Positions 23,095-31,954 of a DNA stretch of 43,367 bases are shown piece after piece. The position numbers were made by a program, and so were the translations under genes. This stretch comes from JBGPFS01 sp041483455 (GTDB lineage Bacteria; Chloroflexota; Limnocylindria; Limnocylindrales; CSP1-4), in NCBI GenBank assembly GCA_041483455.1, contig JBGPFS010000001.1, positions 1-43,367 on the forward strand, given 5' to 3'. Each line of letters opens with the position of its first letter. Positions within the stretch are counted from its first letter, which is position 1. The notes under the pieces are model-generated. The model worked only from the letters and a program-made list of their open reading frames with translations, searched no databases and was not told where the DNA came from.

Positions 23095-24233
23095 CGGCTG
23101 CGGCGCCCGGGGGGCGTCCGCCCGCCCGGAGTCGTCCGGCCGCTCGTCGGCCGCAGGTCGGGCGAGCGATCGTCCGGCTCGCCCGGTTCGCCCGGCGCGC
23201 TCGGTTCGCCGGTGTACGGATCGCGCCGGCCGCCGGACGCGTCGAGCCGGGTCGCCAGGGCTCGGGCCTCGGGCGGGAACGTCGCCCGCCAGGCGTCGGC
23301 CTCGGCCGCCGCTTCCGCCAGGAGCGCCGCGTAGCGCTCCGCGGTCAGCGCCTCGACGGTCCGGGGAACGAGCAGGTCGTAGTCGCGGATGCCGTCGGGG
23401 TTGTGCCGTCCACCGGACCTGAGCATGACCACGGGGATCCCGGCCAGCTCGATCTCCGTCCGGATCCGCGTCCCGATGTGCTTCGGCAGGCTGGCCACGC
23501 TCCGGAACTCGTCGCGCGGGATCGGCGGCTTCCCGTCGTTGAGCTGGAAGGCGTAGCCCTCGTCCGCGAGGACCTTGACCAGCCGGATCTCGCGACCCAT
23601 GTCGTGGCCGGGTGCGAAGAGTGCCGATCCGACGACGAGGACGTCGACCCCCAGCCCACCGACGTACTCGGCGGTCTCGCGGTTGATCCCGCCGTCGACA
23701 TGGATCTCGCCGCCGAGCACCTTGTGAGCGAGGTATCCGCGCGCCGGCAGGATCTTGGCGGCCGCTTCCTTCATGAATGACTGGCCGCCGAATCCGGGCA
23801 CGACCGTCATGATCAGGATGATGTCCAGGAGCGACCGGTAGGGCTCGAGCGCCTCGAGCGGCGTCGCCGGGTTGACGGCCAGGCCGGCCGCCCGCCCGGC
23901 CTTCCGGATCGCCCGCAGGGTGGGCTCGATCGGCTCCTCGATCTCGACGTGGATGGTGATCGAATCGCAGCCGGCGGCCAGGAACCGATCCACGTAGCGG
24001 CTCGGCTCGCTGATCATCAGGTGGGCGTCGAAGGGCATCTCGGTCCGCGGCCGGAGCGACTTCACGACCGCCGGTCCGAAGCTGATGTTCGGCACGAAAT
24101 GGCCGTCCATGACGTCGAGGTGGACCCGGTCGGCCCCGGCCTTCTGGAGCCGGCGCACGACGTGGGCGAGGTTCGAGAGGTCGGAGTCCAGGATGCTGGC
24201 CGCCAGGCGGGCCCGACCGGTCCCCACCGTCAC
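23091..24233 (-). CDS. rpe: Ribulose-phosphate 3-epimerase with a long C-terminal extension
   Basis: Rpe interconverts ribulose-5-P and xylulose-5-P in the pentose phosphate pathway. Residues 8-220 form the complete TIM barrel: ASILDSDLSNL, VHLDVMDGHFVPN (H38, D40), FDAHLMIS (H71), MTVVPGFGGQSF and IHVDGGIN (D180), then VVGSALF. The usual protein ends near here. This one continues to 380: residues 225-330 look folded (LNDGKPPIPRDEF, GTRIRTEIELAGIPVVML, NPDGIRDYDLLVPRTVE), and about 50 Gly/Pro/Arg-rich residues follow. I do not recognise the extra domain. GTG at 24231-24233 overlaps the rlmN stop (GTGA). Confidence 0.92.
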   Translation of the reverse strand: MTVGTGRARLAASILDSDLSNLAHVVRRLQKAGADRVHLDVMDGHFVPNISFGPAVVKSLRPRTEMPFDAHLMISEPSRYVDRFLAAGCDSITIHVEIEEPIEPTLRAIRKAGRAAGLAVNPATPLEALEPYRSLLDIILIMTVVPGFGGQSFMKEAAAKILPARGYLAHKVLGGEIHVDGGINRETAEYVGGLGVDVLVVGSALFAPGHDMGREIRLVKVLADEGYAFQLNDGKPPIPRDEFRSVASLPKHIGTRIRTEIELAGIPVVMLRSGGRHNPDGIRDYDLLVPRTVEALTAERYAALLAEAAAEADAWRATFPPEARALATRLDASGGRRDPYTGEPSAPGEPGEPDDRSPDLRPTSGRTTPGGRTPPGRRSR

Positions 24234-25438
24234 TCCCCCGCCCCGCTGAGGGCGAGTTCGCGCTCGAGCGGCTCCGGGAGCCGGGCCGGGCCGCGCTCGC
24301 CGAGCAGCGCCGCCGCGCTCTCGCGGACGAGGAGCTCGCGCCGGCGGGCGACGGCCGGCTCGGGGATCCCCCCCGCCCGCTCCGCGGCGAGCTGGCCGCA
24401 GGCCGCGCCGATCTCGGTCCCGCGGTTGCGCCGGATCGTGACCGGGATGCCAGCCGCCCCCAGTCGGGTCGCGATCGCCTCGAGGCGCTCGATCGGGCTG
24501 GCCCGCCACGGGGTATGCGCCACCGGGTTCATCGGGATGAGGTTGACGTGGCAGAGATCGCCGCGCAGGAGCTCGGCGAGCGCGTCGCTGTCGGTGTCGG
24601 TGTCGTTGACGCCGTCGATCATCGTCATCTCGTAGCTGATCCGGCGGCCGGTCGCCCGCGCGTGATCCCGGGCCGCGGCCACCACCTCCGCCACGGGCCA
24701 GCGACGGTTCAACGGGACGAGGACGTCGCGCAGCGGATCGCGCGCCGCATGGAGCGAGACGGCCAGGGTGAACTGCGGTCCGAGGGCGGTGAGGCGGCGG
24801 ATCCCGGGCACGACCCCGCTGGTCGAGACCGTGACGTGCCGGGCGCCCAGGCCGAACCGGCCAGGATCGGACAGGGTCGTCACGGCTTCGAGGACCCGGT
24901 CGAGGTTGAGGAGCGGCTCGCCCATCCCCATGAACACGACGTTCGTCAGGCGGCGCCCCCCAGCGGCGAGCGAGCGGGCGGCCCAGCGGACCTGGTCGAC
25001 GATCTCGGCGGTCGAGAGATCGCGCCCGAAGCCGAGCTCGCCCGTGGCGCAGAAGGGGCAGCCGACCGCGCAGCCGACCTGGCTCGAGATGCAGACGGTG
25101 TGCCGCTCGCGGCTTCCGCGCCCGCCCGGGTAATGCATCAGGACCGACTCGACGAGGCTCCCGTCGCCGAGCCGGTGGAGCGCCTTCTCCGTCAGGCCGC
25201 GATCGGCCAGGGTGATCTCGGTCGCCTCGATCGTGTCGAGCCGGAAGGCGGCGTCGACCTCGGCCCGTAGCGCCGCGGGCAAGGTCCGGATCTCGCTGGC
25301 GTCGCGCACGCCGCCGGGCCACAGGGCATCGGCGAGCTGACGGGCGCGGAAGGCCGGCTCGCCCCGCTCCGCGAACCAGGCGACGAGCGTGGGGATCTCA
25401 AGGCCGGAGAGGCCGGGACGGACGGAGGGGATGGGCAC
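24230..25438 (-). CDS. rlmN: Dual-specificity 23S rRNA/tRNA adenine-C2 methyltransferase
   Basis: RlmN is a radical-SAM enzyme that methylates A2503 of 23S rRNA and A37 of some tRNAs. The product (402 residues from the chosen start) has the N-terminal helical domain (FRARQLADALWPGG), the 4Fe-4S motif CAVGCPFC near residue 121 (CxxxCxxC), GMGEPLLN, SLHAARDPLRD, GVNDTD, and GAACGQL near 346 with the methyl-carrying Cys. The GTG at 25436-25438 has no Shine-Dalgarno but a -10 seven bases upstream, so a leaderless mRNA is likely. Further in-frame GTGs exist upstream in the repeat region and would add 5-30 low-complexity residues. Confidence 0.93.
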   Translation of the reverse strand: MPIPSVRPGLSGLEIPTLVAWFAERGEPAFRARQLADALWPGGVRDASEIRTLPAALRAEVDAAFRLDTIEATEITLADRGLTEKALHRLGDGSLVESVLMHYPGGRGSRERHTVCISSQVGCAVGCPFCATGELGFGRDLSTAEIVDQVRWAARSLAAGGRRLTNVVFMGMGEPLLNLDRVLEAVTTLSDPGRFGLGARHVTVSTSGVVPGIRRLTALGPQFTLAVSLHAARDPLRDVLVPLNRRWPVAEVVAAARDHARATGRRISYEMTMIDGVNDTDTDSDALAELLRGDLCHVNLIPMNPVAHTPWRASPIERLEAIATRLGAAGIPVTIRRNRGTEIGAACGQLAAERAGGIPEPAVARRRELLVRESAAALLGERGPARLPEPLERELALSGAGE

Positions 25439-25445
25439 GGACGGG

Positions 25446-25454
25446 ATTATCGCA
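25446..25454 (-). promoter_or_regulatory. Extended -10 promoter for rlmN, leaderless spacing
   Basis: TGCGATAAT on the minus strand is followed by CCCGTCC and GTG, so the predicted transcription start coincides with the start codon. The ten bases TGCGATAATC are identical to those before the SepIVA-like gene. Confidence 0.5.
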
Positions 25455-25470
25455 TCCGCCGCTGGCACGT

Positions 25471-25530
25471 CCACGCTGGGCCCGGCCACCGTCGGCCCGG
25501 CCACGCTGGGCCCGGCCCCGGTCCGTCCGG
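25471..25530. repeat. 15-bp tandem repeat between fmt and rlmN
   Basis: Units at 25471, 25486 and 25501 follow CCACGCTGGGCCCGG (first and third identical, second diverged); a fourth, weaker unit ends at 25530. It lies just upstream of the rlmN promoter, where a -35 or regulator would bind, and is open in the rlmN frame. Confidence 0.7.
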
Positions 25531-25542
25531 GTCGCCCGGGCC

Positions 25543-26562
25543 TCAGACGATCCGCGTCCCGACCAGCCCGGGTCGACCCCGTCGGAGCTCCGCGCCGCTC
25601 ATCGCCCGGCCGCCGGCCGGGCGGACGTCGAGCAGCCGGAGTCGGCCGGCCAGCGCGACCAGCGCGAGACCCTCCCCGTCCGCGACGAGCGTCCCGGGCG
25701 CCGCCTGCGCGGTCGCGGCGGTGGGCGCCGGATCCGCGACCGCCACCCGGAGGATCGCCAGGCGACCGGCGGCGGTCTCCACGAACGTGCCCGGCCACGG
25801 CTGGTAGGCCCGGACGGCGCGCTCGAGCTCGACCGCCGACCTGTGGATCGGATCCAGCCGGCCGTCAGCCCGGTGGAGCGGCCGCGTCAGCGTGGCGCCG
25901 GCGTCCGGTTGCGGTGTCGTCGGGAGGGCGCCGCTGAGCCAGCCCGGCAGGGAACGCCGGAGCAGGTCCGCGGCCGCTCCGGCCGCTCGCTCCTCGAGCT
26001 GCGGCGCCGTCTCGGTCCCGGCCAGGCGCCACGCCTCCGACGCGACGACCGCCCCGGTATCGAGCCCGGCATCCATCCGGATCAGGCTCACCCCGGCCCG
26101 TTCGTCGCCGGCCAGGATCGTCGCCTGGATCGGCGTCGCCCCGCGATGCCGTGGCAGGAGCGACGGATGCAGGTTGAGGATCCCGTGCTCGGGCAGGTCG
26201 AGGATCTCCGGTGGGACGATCCGTCCGTAGTCGGCGAGGACCCCGAGCGCGAAGGCCAGCCCGCCGATCGCGGCGAGGGTCTCCGGAGCGCGGAGCCGGG
26301 TCGGCTGGAGCACCTGGAGCCCCAGGGAGCGCGCGCTGGCGACCACCGGCACGGCGACGAGCTCGCGATGCCGGCCCGCAGGCCGATCCGGCGCGGTCAC
26401 GACCGCCACGAGCTCGACCTCGGGCGCTCCGGCGAGGGCCGCGAGGACCGGCACGGCGAACCCGCCGCTGCCGAAGAAGACGGTCCGGACGGGCCGACCG
26501 GCGGGACCCGGCTCGTGCGCCGGGTCAGGCGAGGGCGTGGGCCGCCTCGCGGACGGCTTCAT
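25543..26562 (-). CDS. fmt: Methionyl-tRNA formyltransferase
   Basis: Fmt formylates initiator Met-tRNA using 10-formyl-THF. The 339-residue product has the N-terminal catalytic domain with VFFGSGGFAVPVL, LADYGRIVPPEIL, HGILNLHPSLLPRHRGATPIQ (N, H and the SLLP loop), and MDAGLDTGAV, then the C-terminal domain (LTRPLHRADGRLDP, YQPWPGTF). The extra 30 N-terminal residues are low complexity. The ATG at 26560-26562 overlaps the end of def by 38 bp; a GTG at 26580 is an alternative. def-fmt is a classical pair, removing and adding the formyl group. Confidence 0.95.
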   Translation of the reverse strand: MKPSARRPTPSPDPAHEPGPAGRPVRTVFFGSGGFAVPVLAALAGAPEVELVAVVTAPDRPAGRHRELVAVPVVASARSLGLQVLQPTRLRAPETLAAIGGLAFALGVLADYGRIVPPEILDLPEHGILNLHPSLLPRHRGATPIQATILAGDERAGVSLIRMDAGLDTGAVVASEAWRLAGTETAPQLEERAAGAAADLLRRSLPGWLSGALPTTPQPDAGATLTRPLHRADGRLDPIHRSAVELERAVRAYQPWPGTFVETAAGRLAILRVAVADPAPTAATAQAAPGTLVADGEGLALVALAGRLRLLDVRPAGGRAMSGAELRRGRPGLVGTRIV

Positions 26563-27046
26563 CGCCGTCGTCCCCGTCACCCGCGCCGACCGCGATGAGC
26601 TCGTCGAGCGAGTCGAGGTAGTCGATGTAGAGCTTCCCGTCGAGGTGGTCGAGCTCGTGCTGGAGGGCCCGGCCGAGCAGCCCGGAGCCCGCGACCCGGA
26701 ACTTCTTCCCGCGCCGATCCTGGGCCACCACCCAGACCCGCTCCCGGCGGGTCACGTAGGCCACGTAGCCCGGGATGGACAGACAGCCCTCCAGGTCCCT
26801 GTCGTCGCCGGTCGAGCGGGCGATCGTCGGATTGACCAGCTCATACAGCCGGCCCTCCACTTCGATGACGCAGGCCCGCTGCGCTTCGCCGAGCTGGGGG
26901 GCCGCCAGGCCGACGCCGGGTGCGTGACGCATCGTGTCGGCCAGGTCGTCGAGGAGCTCGTGGAGGTACTTCCCGAAGCTGTCGACGGGCTCGCCCCGCA
27001 GACGCAGGCGAGGGTCGCCCAGGAGGGCGATCGGTTTGACGCTCAT
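26525..27046 (-). CDS. def: Peptide deformylase
   Basis: Def removes the N-formyl group from new proteins. The 173-residue product has all three motifs: GVGLAAPQ (44-51), EGCLSIPG (with metal ligand C88) and QHELDHLDG (H130, E131, H134). The C-terminal tail is acidic. The ATG at 27044-27046 has no Shine-Dalgarno; TATACT is eight bases upstream, so it is probably leaderless and begins the def-fmt unit. Confidence 0.97.
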   Translation of the reverse strand: MSVKPIALLGDPRLRLRGEPVDSFGKYLHELLDDLADTMRHAPGVGLAAPQLGEAQRACVIEVEGRLYELVNPTIARSTGDDRDLEGCLSIPGYVAYVTRRERVWVVAQDRRGKKFRVAGSGLLGRALQHELDHLDGKLYIDYLDSLDELIAVGAGDGDDGDEAVREAAHALA

Positions 27047-27054
27047 GGCCGCGA

Positions 27055-27060
27055 AGTATA
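27055..27060 (-). promoter_or_regulatory. -10 element for def, leaderless spacing
   Basis: TATACT on the minus strand, eight bases before the def ATG, in a 37-bp gap after priA. No Shine-Dalgarno sequence lies between. Confidence 0.5.
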
Positions 27061-27083
27061 GCGAAGGCGCCCGGCGGGGCCGC

Positions 27084-29684
27084 TCACATGAGCGACTCCG
27101 GGTCGACGTCGACCGACCAGGGTGGATCGACGCTCCCGTCGAGGACGACGGTCGGGTCGGCGCCCCGGAGGACGACGTTCCAGCGCCAGCGGCCGGCCCG
27201 TCGGCGGATGAACGCCGGCGCCGGACCGACGACCTCGACGGCGAGGCCGCGCTCGCGCGCCCGGTCCCGGAGCCGGGCGGCCATCGTCCGGGCGTCGCGT
27301 TCGGCCAGCTCGGGATCCGGCAGCCCGATCGTCAGCTTGACGAGCCGGCCGAAGGGCGGCGATCCGAACCGCTGGCGGGCGGCCAGCTCGGCGTCGTAGA
27401 AGGCTCGGGGATCGTGCCTGACCACCGCCTGGATCGCCGGATGGCCGGGCTGGTAGCTCTGGATGATCGCCCGTCCGGGGAGCTCTCCCCGGCCGGCCCG
27501 ACCGACCGCCTGGGCGAGGAGCTGGTAGGTCCGCTCGGCCGCCCGCTCGTCGGGCAGGTTGAGGGCGATGTCGGCGCTCACGACGCCGACCAGCGTCACC
27601 TCGGGGATATCGAGGCCCTTCGTCACGAGACTCGTTCCGACGAGGACGTCGAGCCGGCCGTCCGCGAACGCATCGAGGACGCGCTCGGCGGCCCCCTTAC
27701 GCTCGACGACGTCACGATCGAGGCGTCCGACCCGGAGGCGCGGGAAGCGCTCGCGGACCTCGCGCTCGACCCGCTCGGTGCCGCCACCGAGGTACCGGAT
27801 CCGGGGCGAGCCGCAGGCGGGGCAGCGGCTCGCGAGCGGGCTGGCGGTTCCGCAGTGATGGCAGCGGAGCGTCATGCCGGCCTGGTGGAAGACGAGCGGC
27901 CGCTCGCACTCGGGGCAGGCCTGGACGGCCCCGCAGTCGCGGCACAGGACGACCGACGCGCTCCCGCGCCGGTTGATGGCGAGGATGGCCCGCTCGCCGG
28001 CGTCCGTGTCGAGCGCCTCGAGGGCCGCCGCGAGATCGACCGAGAGCAGCCCGCGATTGCCGGCCGCGAGCTCCGCCCGCAGGTCGACGACCTCCACGAC
28101 GGGCGGGGCTCCCGACGGACGATCCGGCAGCTCGACCCGGCGGTAGGCGCCGGCCCGGACCCGGCCGACCGTCTCGACGGCCGGGGTCGCGCTGCCGAGC
28201 ACCGCTGCAGCGCCCGCCAGGCGCGCCAGCTCGAGGGCCGCGTCGCGCGCCTGGAAACGCGGCGTCCGATCGCTCTTGTAGGTCGCTTCGTGCTCCTCGT
28301 CGACGATCACGAGGCCCAGGTCGGCCAGCGGGGCCAGGACCGCCAGCCGGGTCCCGACCACGATCTCGGCCTCGCCCGCCCGGATCCGGCGCCACTCGTC
28401 GGCGCGCTCGCCCTCGCCGAGCGCCGAGTGGACGAGCGCCACGCTCGCACCGAGCGCGGACCGGAGTCGATCGACGAGCGGGATCGCCAGCGCGATCTCC
28501 GGCACCAGGACCAGGGCGGGCCGACCGGCCTCGAGGCAGGCCGCGATCGCTTCGGCGTAGACGGCGGTCTTCCCGCCGCCGGTGACGCCGTCGAGCAGGA
28601 GTGGGGTCGGGTCGCGAGCCTCGATGGCCGAGCGGATGCGGCCGACGGCGTCGGCCTGCGGGCCGGAGAGCGTCGAACGATCCGGGCGCGCCCCACGCCG
28701 GCCGACCGGCCGGTTCGCCAGCGGTCGGCGCGGTCGCTCGCGACTGTCGAGCACGAGGAGGCCGCGTCGGACGAGCCCCGCCAGGGCGCCGCTGCCGTGC
28801 CGGCCCGCGAGCTCCGCGGCCGACGCGTCGGCCGAAGCGTCCTCCTCAGGCGCACCGCCCAGGAGCTCCTCGAGCAGCGCAGCCTGGCGCGGACCGAGTG
28901 GTCGGCCGTCCGGCCGGCCGTCCGCAGCGAGCAGGCGGGCCGCGGCCCGGCCGGCGTCCGTCAGTCGGGCCCGACGTTCATAGCGCGGCCCGCCGGCCGC
29001 CCCGGTGAGCGTCCAGTCGAGATCGATCCGGCCGGCCGCCGCAAGGGCGCGGAGACGCCGGAGGAGCCCGGCCCGCCCCTCGGTCGCCGGCAGGTCGCGA
29101 ACGGAAGTCGGTCCCGCCGCGAGCGCATCGAGGAGGAGCCGATCGGCCTCGGACGGGCCGTCGCCCGGGGATCGCCCGGCGGCGCGCGGATGGCGATCGC
29201 CCGGATCGGCGGCGGCCTGGTCGGCGCCGGTGGGCGTCTCGAAGTCGCCGAACCCGGGCCGCACCTCGGCGACGAGCTCGAGCCGCTCGAGCATCCGGGG
29301 GGGCAACATCGCGCGGACCACGAGCGCGGGCGGCGCGAGATAGTGCCCGGCGATCCAGCGGGCCAGCCGGAGACCGAGGGGCGGGAGGAGCGGCCCGTCC
29401 GCCCGGACCCGCTCGGCGATCGGCTTGACCGCGAAGCCGGCGCCCGGTCGATCCACGGCTTCGCCCAGGATCACGCCGAGGGCCTGCCGTCGTCCGTACT
29501 CGACCAGGACCGCCTCGCCCGGCTCGAGGTCCGCCAGCCGGTCCGGGACGGCGTACGTGTACGCCCGGGCACCGCCGGCGCCCGCCGCGTCGATCGCGAC
29601 GTCGACCAACCGGTCCGACCGCTCGGCACCCGGGGCGCCGAGCTCGAGTCGCGGCGGCTCGGGGCGGAGTTCGGGCCTGGTCAT
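27084..29684 (-). CDS. priA: Primosomal replication protein PriA
   Basis: PriA reloads the replisome at repaired forks. The 866-residue product has the N-terminal DNA-binding region (YTYAVPDRLADLEPGEAVLVEYG), a winged-helix stretch, and the helicase core with P-loop GVTGGGKTAVY near 366 (usual GVTGSGKT), VDEEHEATYKSDRTPRF near 463, LGSATPA and QAVGRAGRG. The zinc region at about 576-630 has CRDC, CPEC, CHHC and CPAC pairs. The ATG at 29682-29684 lacks a clear Shine-Dalgarno. The open frame continues far upstream over gmk, but without homology. def follows after 37 bp. Confidence 0.95.
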   Translation of the reverse strand: MTRPELRPEPPRLELGAPGAERSDRLVDVAIDAAGAGGARAYTYAVPDRLADLEPGEAVLVEYGRRQALGVILGEAVDRPGAGFAVKPIAERVRADGPLLPPLGLRLARWIAGHYLAPPALVVRAMLPPRMLERLELVAEVRPGFGDFETPTGADQAAADPGDRHPRAAGRSPGDGPSEADRLLLDALAAGPTSVRDLPATEGRAGLLRRLRALAAAGRIDLDWTLTGAAGGPRYERRARLTDAGRAAARLLAADGRPDGRPLGPRQAALLEELLGGAPEEDASADASAAELAGRHGSGALAGLVRRGLLVLDSRERPRRPLANRPVGRRGARPDRSTLSGPQADAVGRIRSAIEARDPTPLLLDGVTGGGKTAVYAEAIAACLEAGRPALVLVPEIALAIPLVDRLRSALGASVALVHSALGEGERADEWRRIRAGEAEIVVGTRLAVLAPLADLGLVIVDEEHEATYKSDRTPRFQARDAALELARLAGAAAVLGSATPAVETVGRVRAGAYRRVELPDRPSGAPPVVEVVDLRAELAAGNRGLLSVDLAAALEALDTDAGERAILAINRRGSASVVLCRDCGAVQACPECERPLVFHQAGMTLRCHHCGTASPLASRCPACGSPRIRYLGGGTERVEREVRERFPRLRVGRLDRDVVERKGAAERVLDAFADGRLDVLVGTSLVTKGLDIPEVTLVGVVSADIALNLPDERAAERTYQLLAQAVGRAGRGELPGRAIIQSYQPGHPAIQAVVRHDPRAFYDAELAARQRFGSPPFGRLVKLTIGLPDPELAERDARTMAARLRDRARERGLAVEVVGPAPAFIRRRAGRWRWNVVLRGADPTVVLDGSVDPPWSVDVDPESLM

Positions 29685-29731
29685 GCGCCCATTCTCACCC
29701 GCTCGCCACCCCGGCGTGGCCGCGGGGCGGA

Positions 29732-30436
29732 TCAGACCCGGACGCGCCGGCGCGGGTGCCTGGCGCGCTCGAGCGCGATGATCTCGTCGATCCGGGCCGC
29801 CGTGCGTTCGACCTGGCCATCCTCGTTGACGACCACGTGGTCGTAGTCGCCCTGGCGGGCCAGCTCGATCGCCGCGTTCCGCTGGCGCAGCTCGAGCTCC
29901 TCGACCGTCTCGGTCGCCCGGGAGCGCAGCCGGGCGAAGAGCGCCTCGAGCGAGGGCGGCACGATGAACACGAGCAGGGCGTCGGGGACGTTCTCCTTGA
30001 CCACCTGGGCGCCCTGGACGTCGATCTTCAGGATCACGTCGTGACCCTCGGCCAGCGCCCAGCGGACCTCGGCCCTGGGGGTGCCATACCAGTTCCCGTG
30101 GACCTCGTTCGCCTCGAGCAGACCGCCCGCCTCGCGCAACGCGGCGAACCGGTCCCGGTCGAGGAAGTGGTAGCTCCAGCCGTCCACCTCGCCCGCTCGC
30201 GGCGCCCGCGTCGTGCAGGTGACGACGTAGTGGTAGTCGGGGTCGCGCGGACGGCGCCGAAGGACCTCGAGGATCGCGTCCTTGCCCACGCCCGACGGTC
30301 CGGACACGATCACGAGCATCGCGCCGGGCGCCCCCTTCACCGGCGGGCCCCCGAGCGGCTCCCCGGATGCGGCCGGCACCGGCCGGGCCCGGTCCGGGCC
30401 GAGCGCCGGCCGATCCGCGGGTCGCGGTCGGCTCAC
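29732..30436 (-). CDS. gmk: Guanylate kinase
   Basis: Gmk phosphorylates GMP to GDP. The 234-residue product has a 38-residue low-complexity lead, then LVIVSGPSGVGKDAILEVL (P-loop with Asp after the Lys, a form I associate with Chloroflexota), TTRAPRAGEVDGWSYHFLDRD, EANEVHGNWYGTP and ILKIDVQGAQVV. The GTG at 30434-30436 overlaps the rluD stop (GTGA). An internal ATG just before LVIVSG is an alternative start giving about 195 residues, closer to the family norm. Confidence 0.95.
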   Translation of the reverse strand: MSRPRPADRPALGPDRARPVPAASGEPLGGPPVKGAPGAMLVIVSGPSGVGKDAILEVLRRRPRDPDYHYVVTCTTRAPRAGEVDGWSYHFLDRDRFAALREAGGLLEANEVHGNWYGTPRAEVRWALAEGHDVILKIDVQGAQVVKENVPDALLVFIVPPSLEALFARLRSRATETVEELELRQRNAAIELARQGDYDHVVVNEDGQVERTAARIDEIIALERARHPRRRVRV

Positions 30437-31416
30437 GACCCGCCCACCGGCTCCACGCCTCGATCCCCGGCCCGCAGCCGCTCGAGGACCGCCTCGAGCT
30501 CGGGCGGGAGCGGCGCGCTCGCTCGGACGAGCGCGCCCGTCGTGGGCGAGGTGAACTCGAGCCGCCAGGCATGCAGGAAGAGTCGACCGAGACCGTCCGG
30601 ACCGCGGCGCGACGTCCCCGTCCCGTAGACCGGGTCGCCGGCCACGCCGTGCCCGATCGCCTCGAGGTGGACCCGGATCTGGTGGGTGCGACCGGTGATG
30701 AGATCGAGCTCGAGGAGCGTCCAGCCCGCGAACCGCTCGCGGACCCGGTAGCCGGTCACGCTCTCGCGACCGTCCGCCACCACCGCCATCCTCGTCCGCT
30801 GGCGCGGGTTCCGGCCGATCGGCGCCTCGATCCTGCCCACGGCGGCGGCGACCGTCCCGAGCACGAGGGCGAGGTACGTCTTCTTCACCCGGCGGGCCTT
30901 GAACTGGGCCATCAGCCCGGCCTGAGCGACGTCGTTCTTGGCCACCATCAGGAGCCCGCTCGTGTCCCGGTCGAGACGGTGGACGATCCCCGGTCGCCGG
31001 ACCCCCGCGATCCCGCCGTACTCCGCGCCGCCGGCCCGCCCGAGCAGGGCGTGCACGAGCGTGCCCGTGTCGTGGCCGGGCGAGGGATGGACGACCAGGC
31101 CGGCCGGCTTGTCGATCACGAGGACGTCGTCATCCTCGTAGACGACCGCGAGCGGGATCGCCTCGCCGACGATGTCGAGCGCGATCGTCGGAGGGATGTC
31201 GATCACCACTCGATCGCCGGGCAGCACGATCGCATTGGCCTTGAGCGCCGCGCCCTCCCGGGTGAGCCGGCCTTCGGAGATCAGCTTCTGGACATGACTT
31301 CGCGACAGCCCCGAGGCATCCGCGACGAACCGGTCGACCCGGCGCGCCTCGCCGTCGTCCGGGACGACGAACGTGCGCGGCCCGGCGACCGGCGCGCTGG
31401 CCGAGGCGTCAGCCAT
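30433..31416 (-). CDS. rluD: RluD-type pseudouridine synthase
   Basis: The enzyme isomerises uridines in 23S rRNA or tRNA. The 327-residue product has an N-terminal S4 domain (RVDRFVADASGLSRSHVQKLI) and the catalytic domain with YEDDDVLVIDKPAGLVVHP, HRLDRDTSGLLMVAK (catalytic Asp), KTYLALV and GRTHQIRVHL. ATG at 31414-31416 overlaps the lspA stop by 8 bp. lspA-rluD is a conserved pair. The exact target (RluD versus a paralogue) cannot be told from sequence. Confidence 0.93.
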   Translation of the reverse strand: MADASASAPVAGPRTFVVPDDGEARRVDRFVADASGLSRSHVQKLISEGRLTREGAALKANAIVLPGDRVVIDIPPTIALDIVGEAIPLAVVYEDDDVLVIDKPAGLVVHPSPGHDTGTLVHALLGRAGGAEYGGIAGVRRPGIVHRLDRDTSGLLMVAKNDVAQAGLMAQFKARRVKKTYLALVLGTVAAAVGRIEAPIGRNPRQRTRMAVVADGRESVTGYRVRERFAGWTLLELDLITGRTHQIRVHLEAIGHGVAGDPVYGTGTSRRGPDGLGRLFLHAWRLEFTSPTTGALVRASAPLPPELEAVLERLRAGDRGVEPVGGS

Positions 31417-31951
31417 CGGTCGACCGCCTCGCGAGCGACGGACGGAAGGCCAGCAGGAGGAGCAGCAGGAGTGCGACGTCGATCGACGCGTCGCTCACGT
31501 TGTAGGTCCAGAACCGGAGGGCGCCGATGCCCATGTCCACGAAGTCGACGACGTAGCCCAGCCGGACCCGGTCGATGAGGTTCCCGCAGGCACCCCCGAG
31601 CAAGAGCCCCAGGGCGAAGCTGAGGACCAGGCTCCGCCCCGATCGGGCGTGGTAGCCGACGATGAGCGCCATCACCCCGAGGCTGGCGGCCGCGAAGATG
31701 GGCGCGGAGGCTCCGAACAGGCCGAACAGCGCCCCGGTGTTCCTCGACACGACGAGCCGGAGGAGGTCGCCGAGCAGGCTGATCGAGCCGCCCGGCGGCA
31801 CGTTCGCCACGACCCAGGCCTTGGTGAGCTGATCGACGATGACGATCCCGGCGGCCAGGGCGAGGAAGAGGGCCCAGGCCGGTCGCGGCCGGTCGCGGCC
31901 GAGGGCCGCCGGTCCAGCCTCGGTCATCGGAGGTCCGCCGCCGGTCGCCAC
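31409..31951 (-). CDS. lspA: Lipoprotein signal peptidase (SPase II)
   Basis: LspA cleaves signal peptides of prolipoproteins in the membrane. The 180-residue product has four hydrophobic segments with the motifs IVDQLTKAWV, RNTGALFGLF, GGACGNLIDRVRLGYVVDFVD (first catalytic Asp in NLIDR) and YNVSDASIDV (second catalytic Asp; FNxAD in most). The GTG at 31949-31951 lies three bases after the ileS stop; an ATG at 31927 is an alternative. ileS-lspA is a frequent pair. Confidence 0.95.
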   Translation of the reverse strand: MATGGGPPMTEAGPAALGRDRPRPAWALFLALAAGIVIVDQLTKAWVVANVPPGGSISLLGDLLRLVVSRNTGALFGLFGASAPIFAAASLGVMALIVGYHARSGRSLVLSFALGLLLGGACGNLIDRVRLGYVVDFVDMGIGALRFWTYNVSDASIDVALLLLLLLAFRPSLARRSTDG

Positions 31952-31954
31952 TGC

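Noticed and set aside
27084..30572. PriA extended to 1162 residues by the upstream open frame
   Set aside because: The extension is antisense-like Arg/Gly-rich sequence over gmk in another frame; homology begins at the ATG at 29684.
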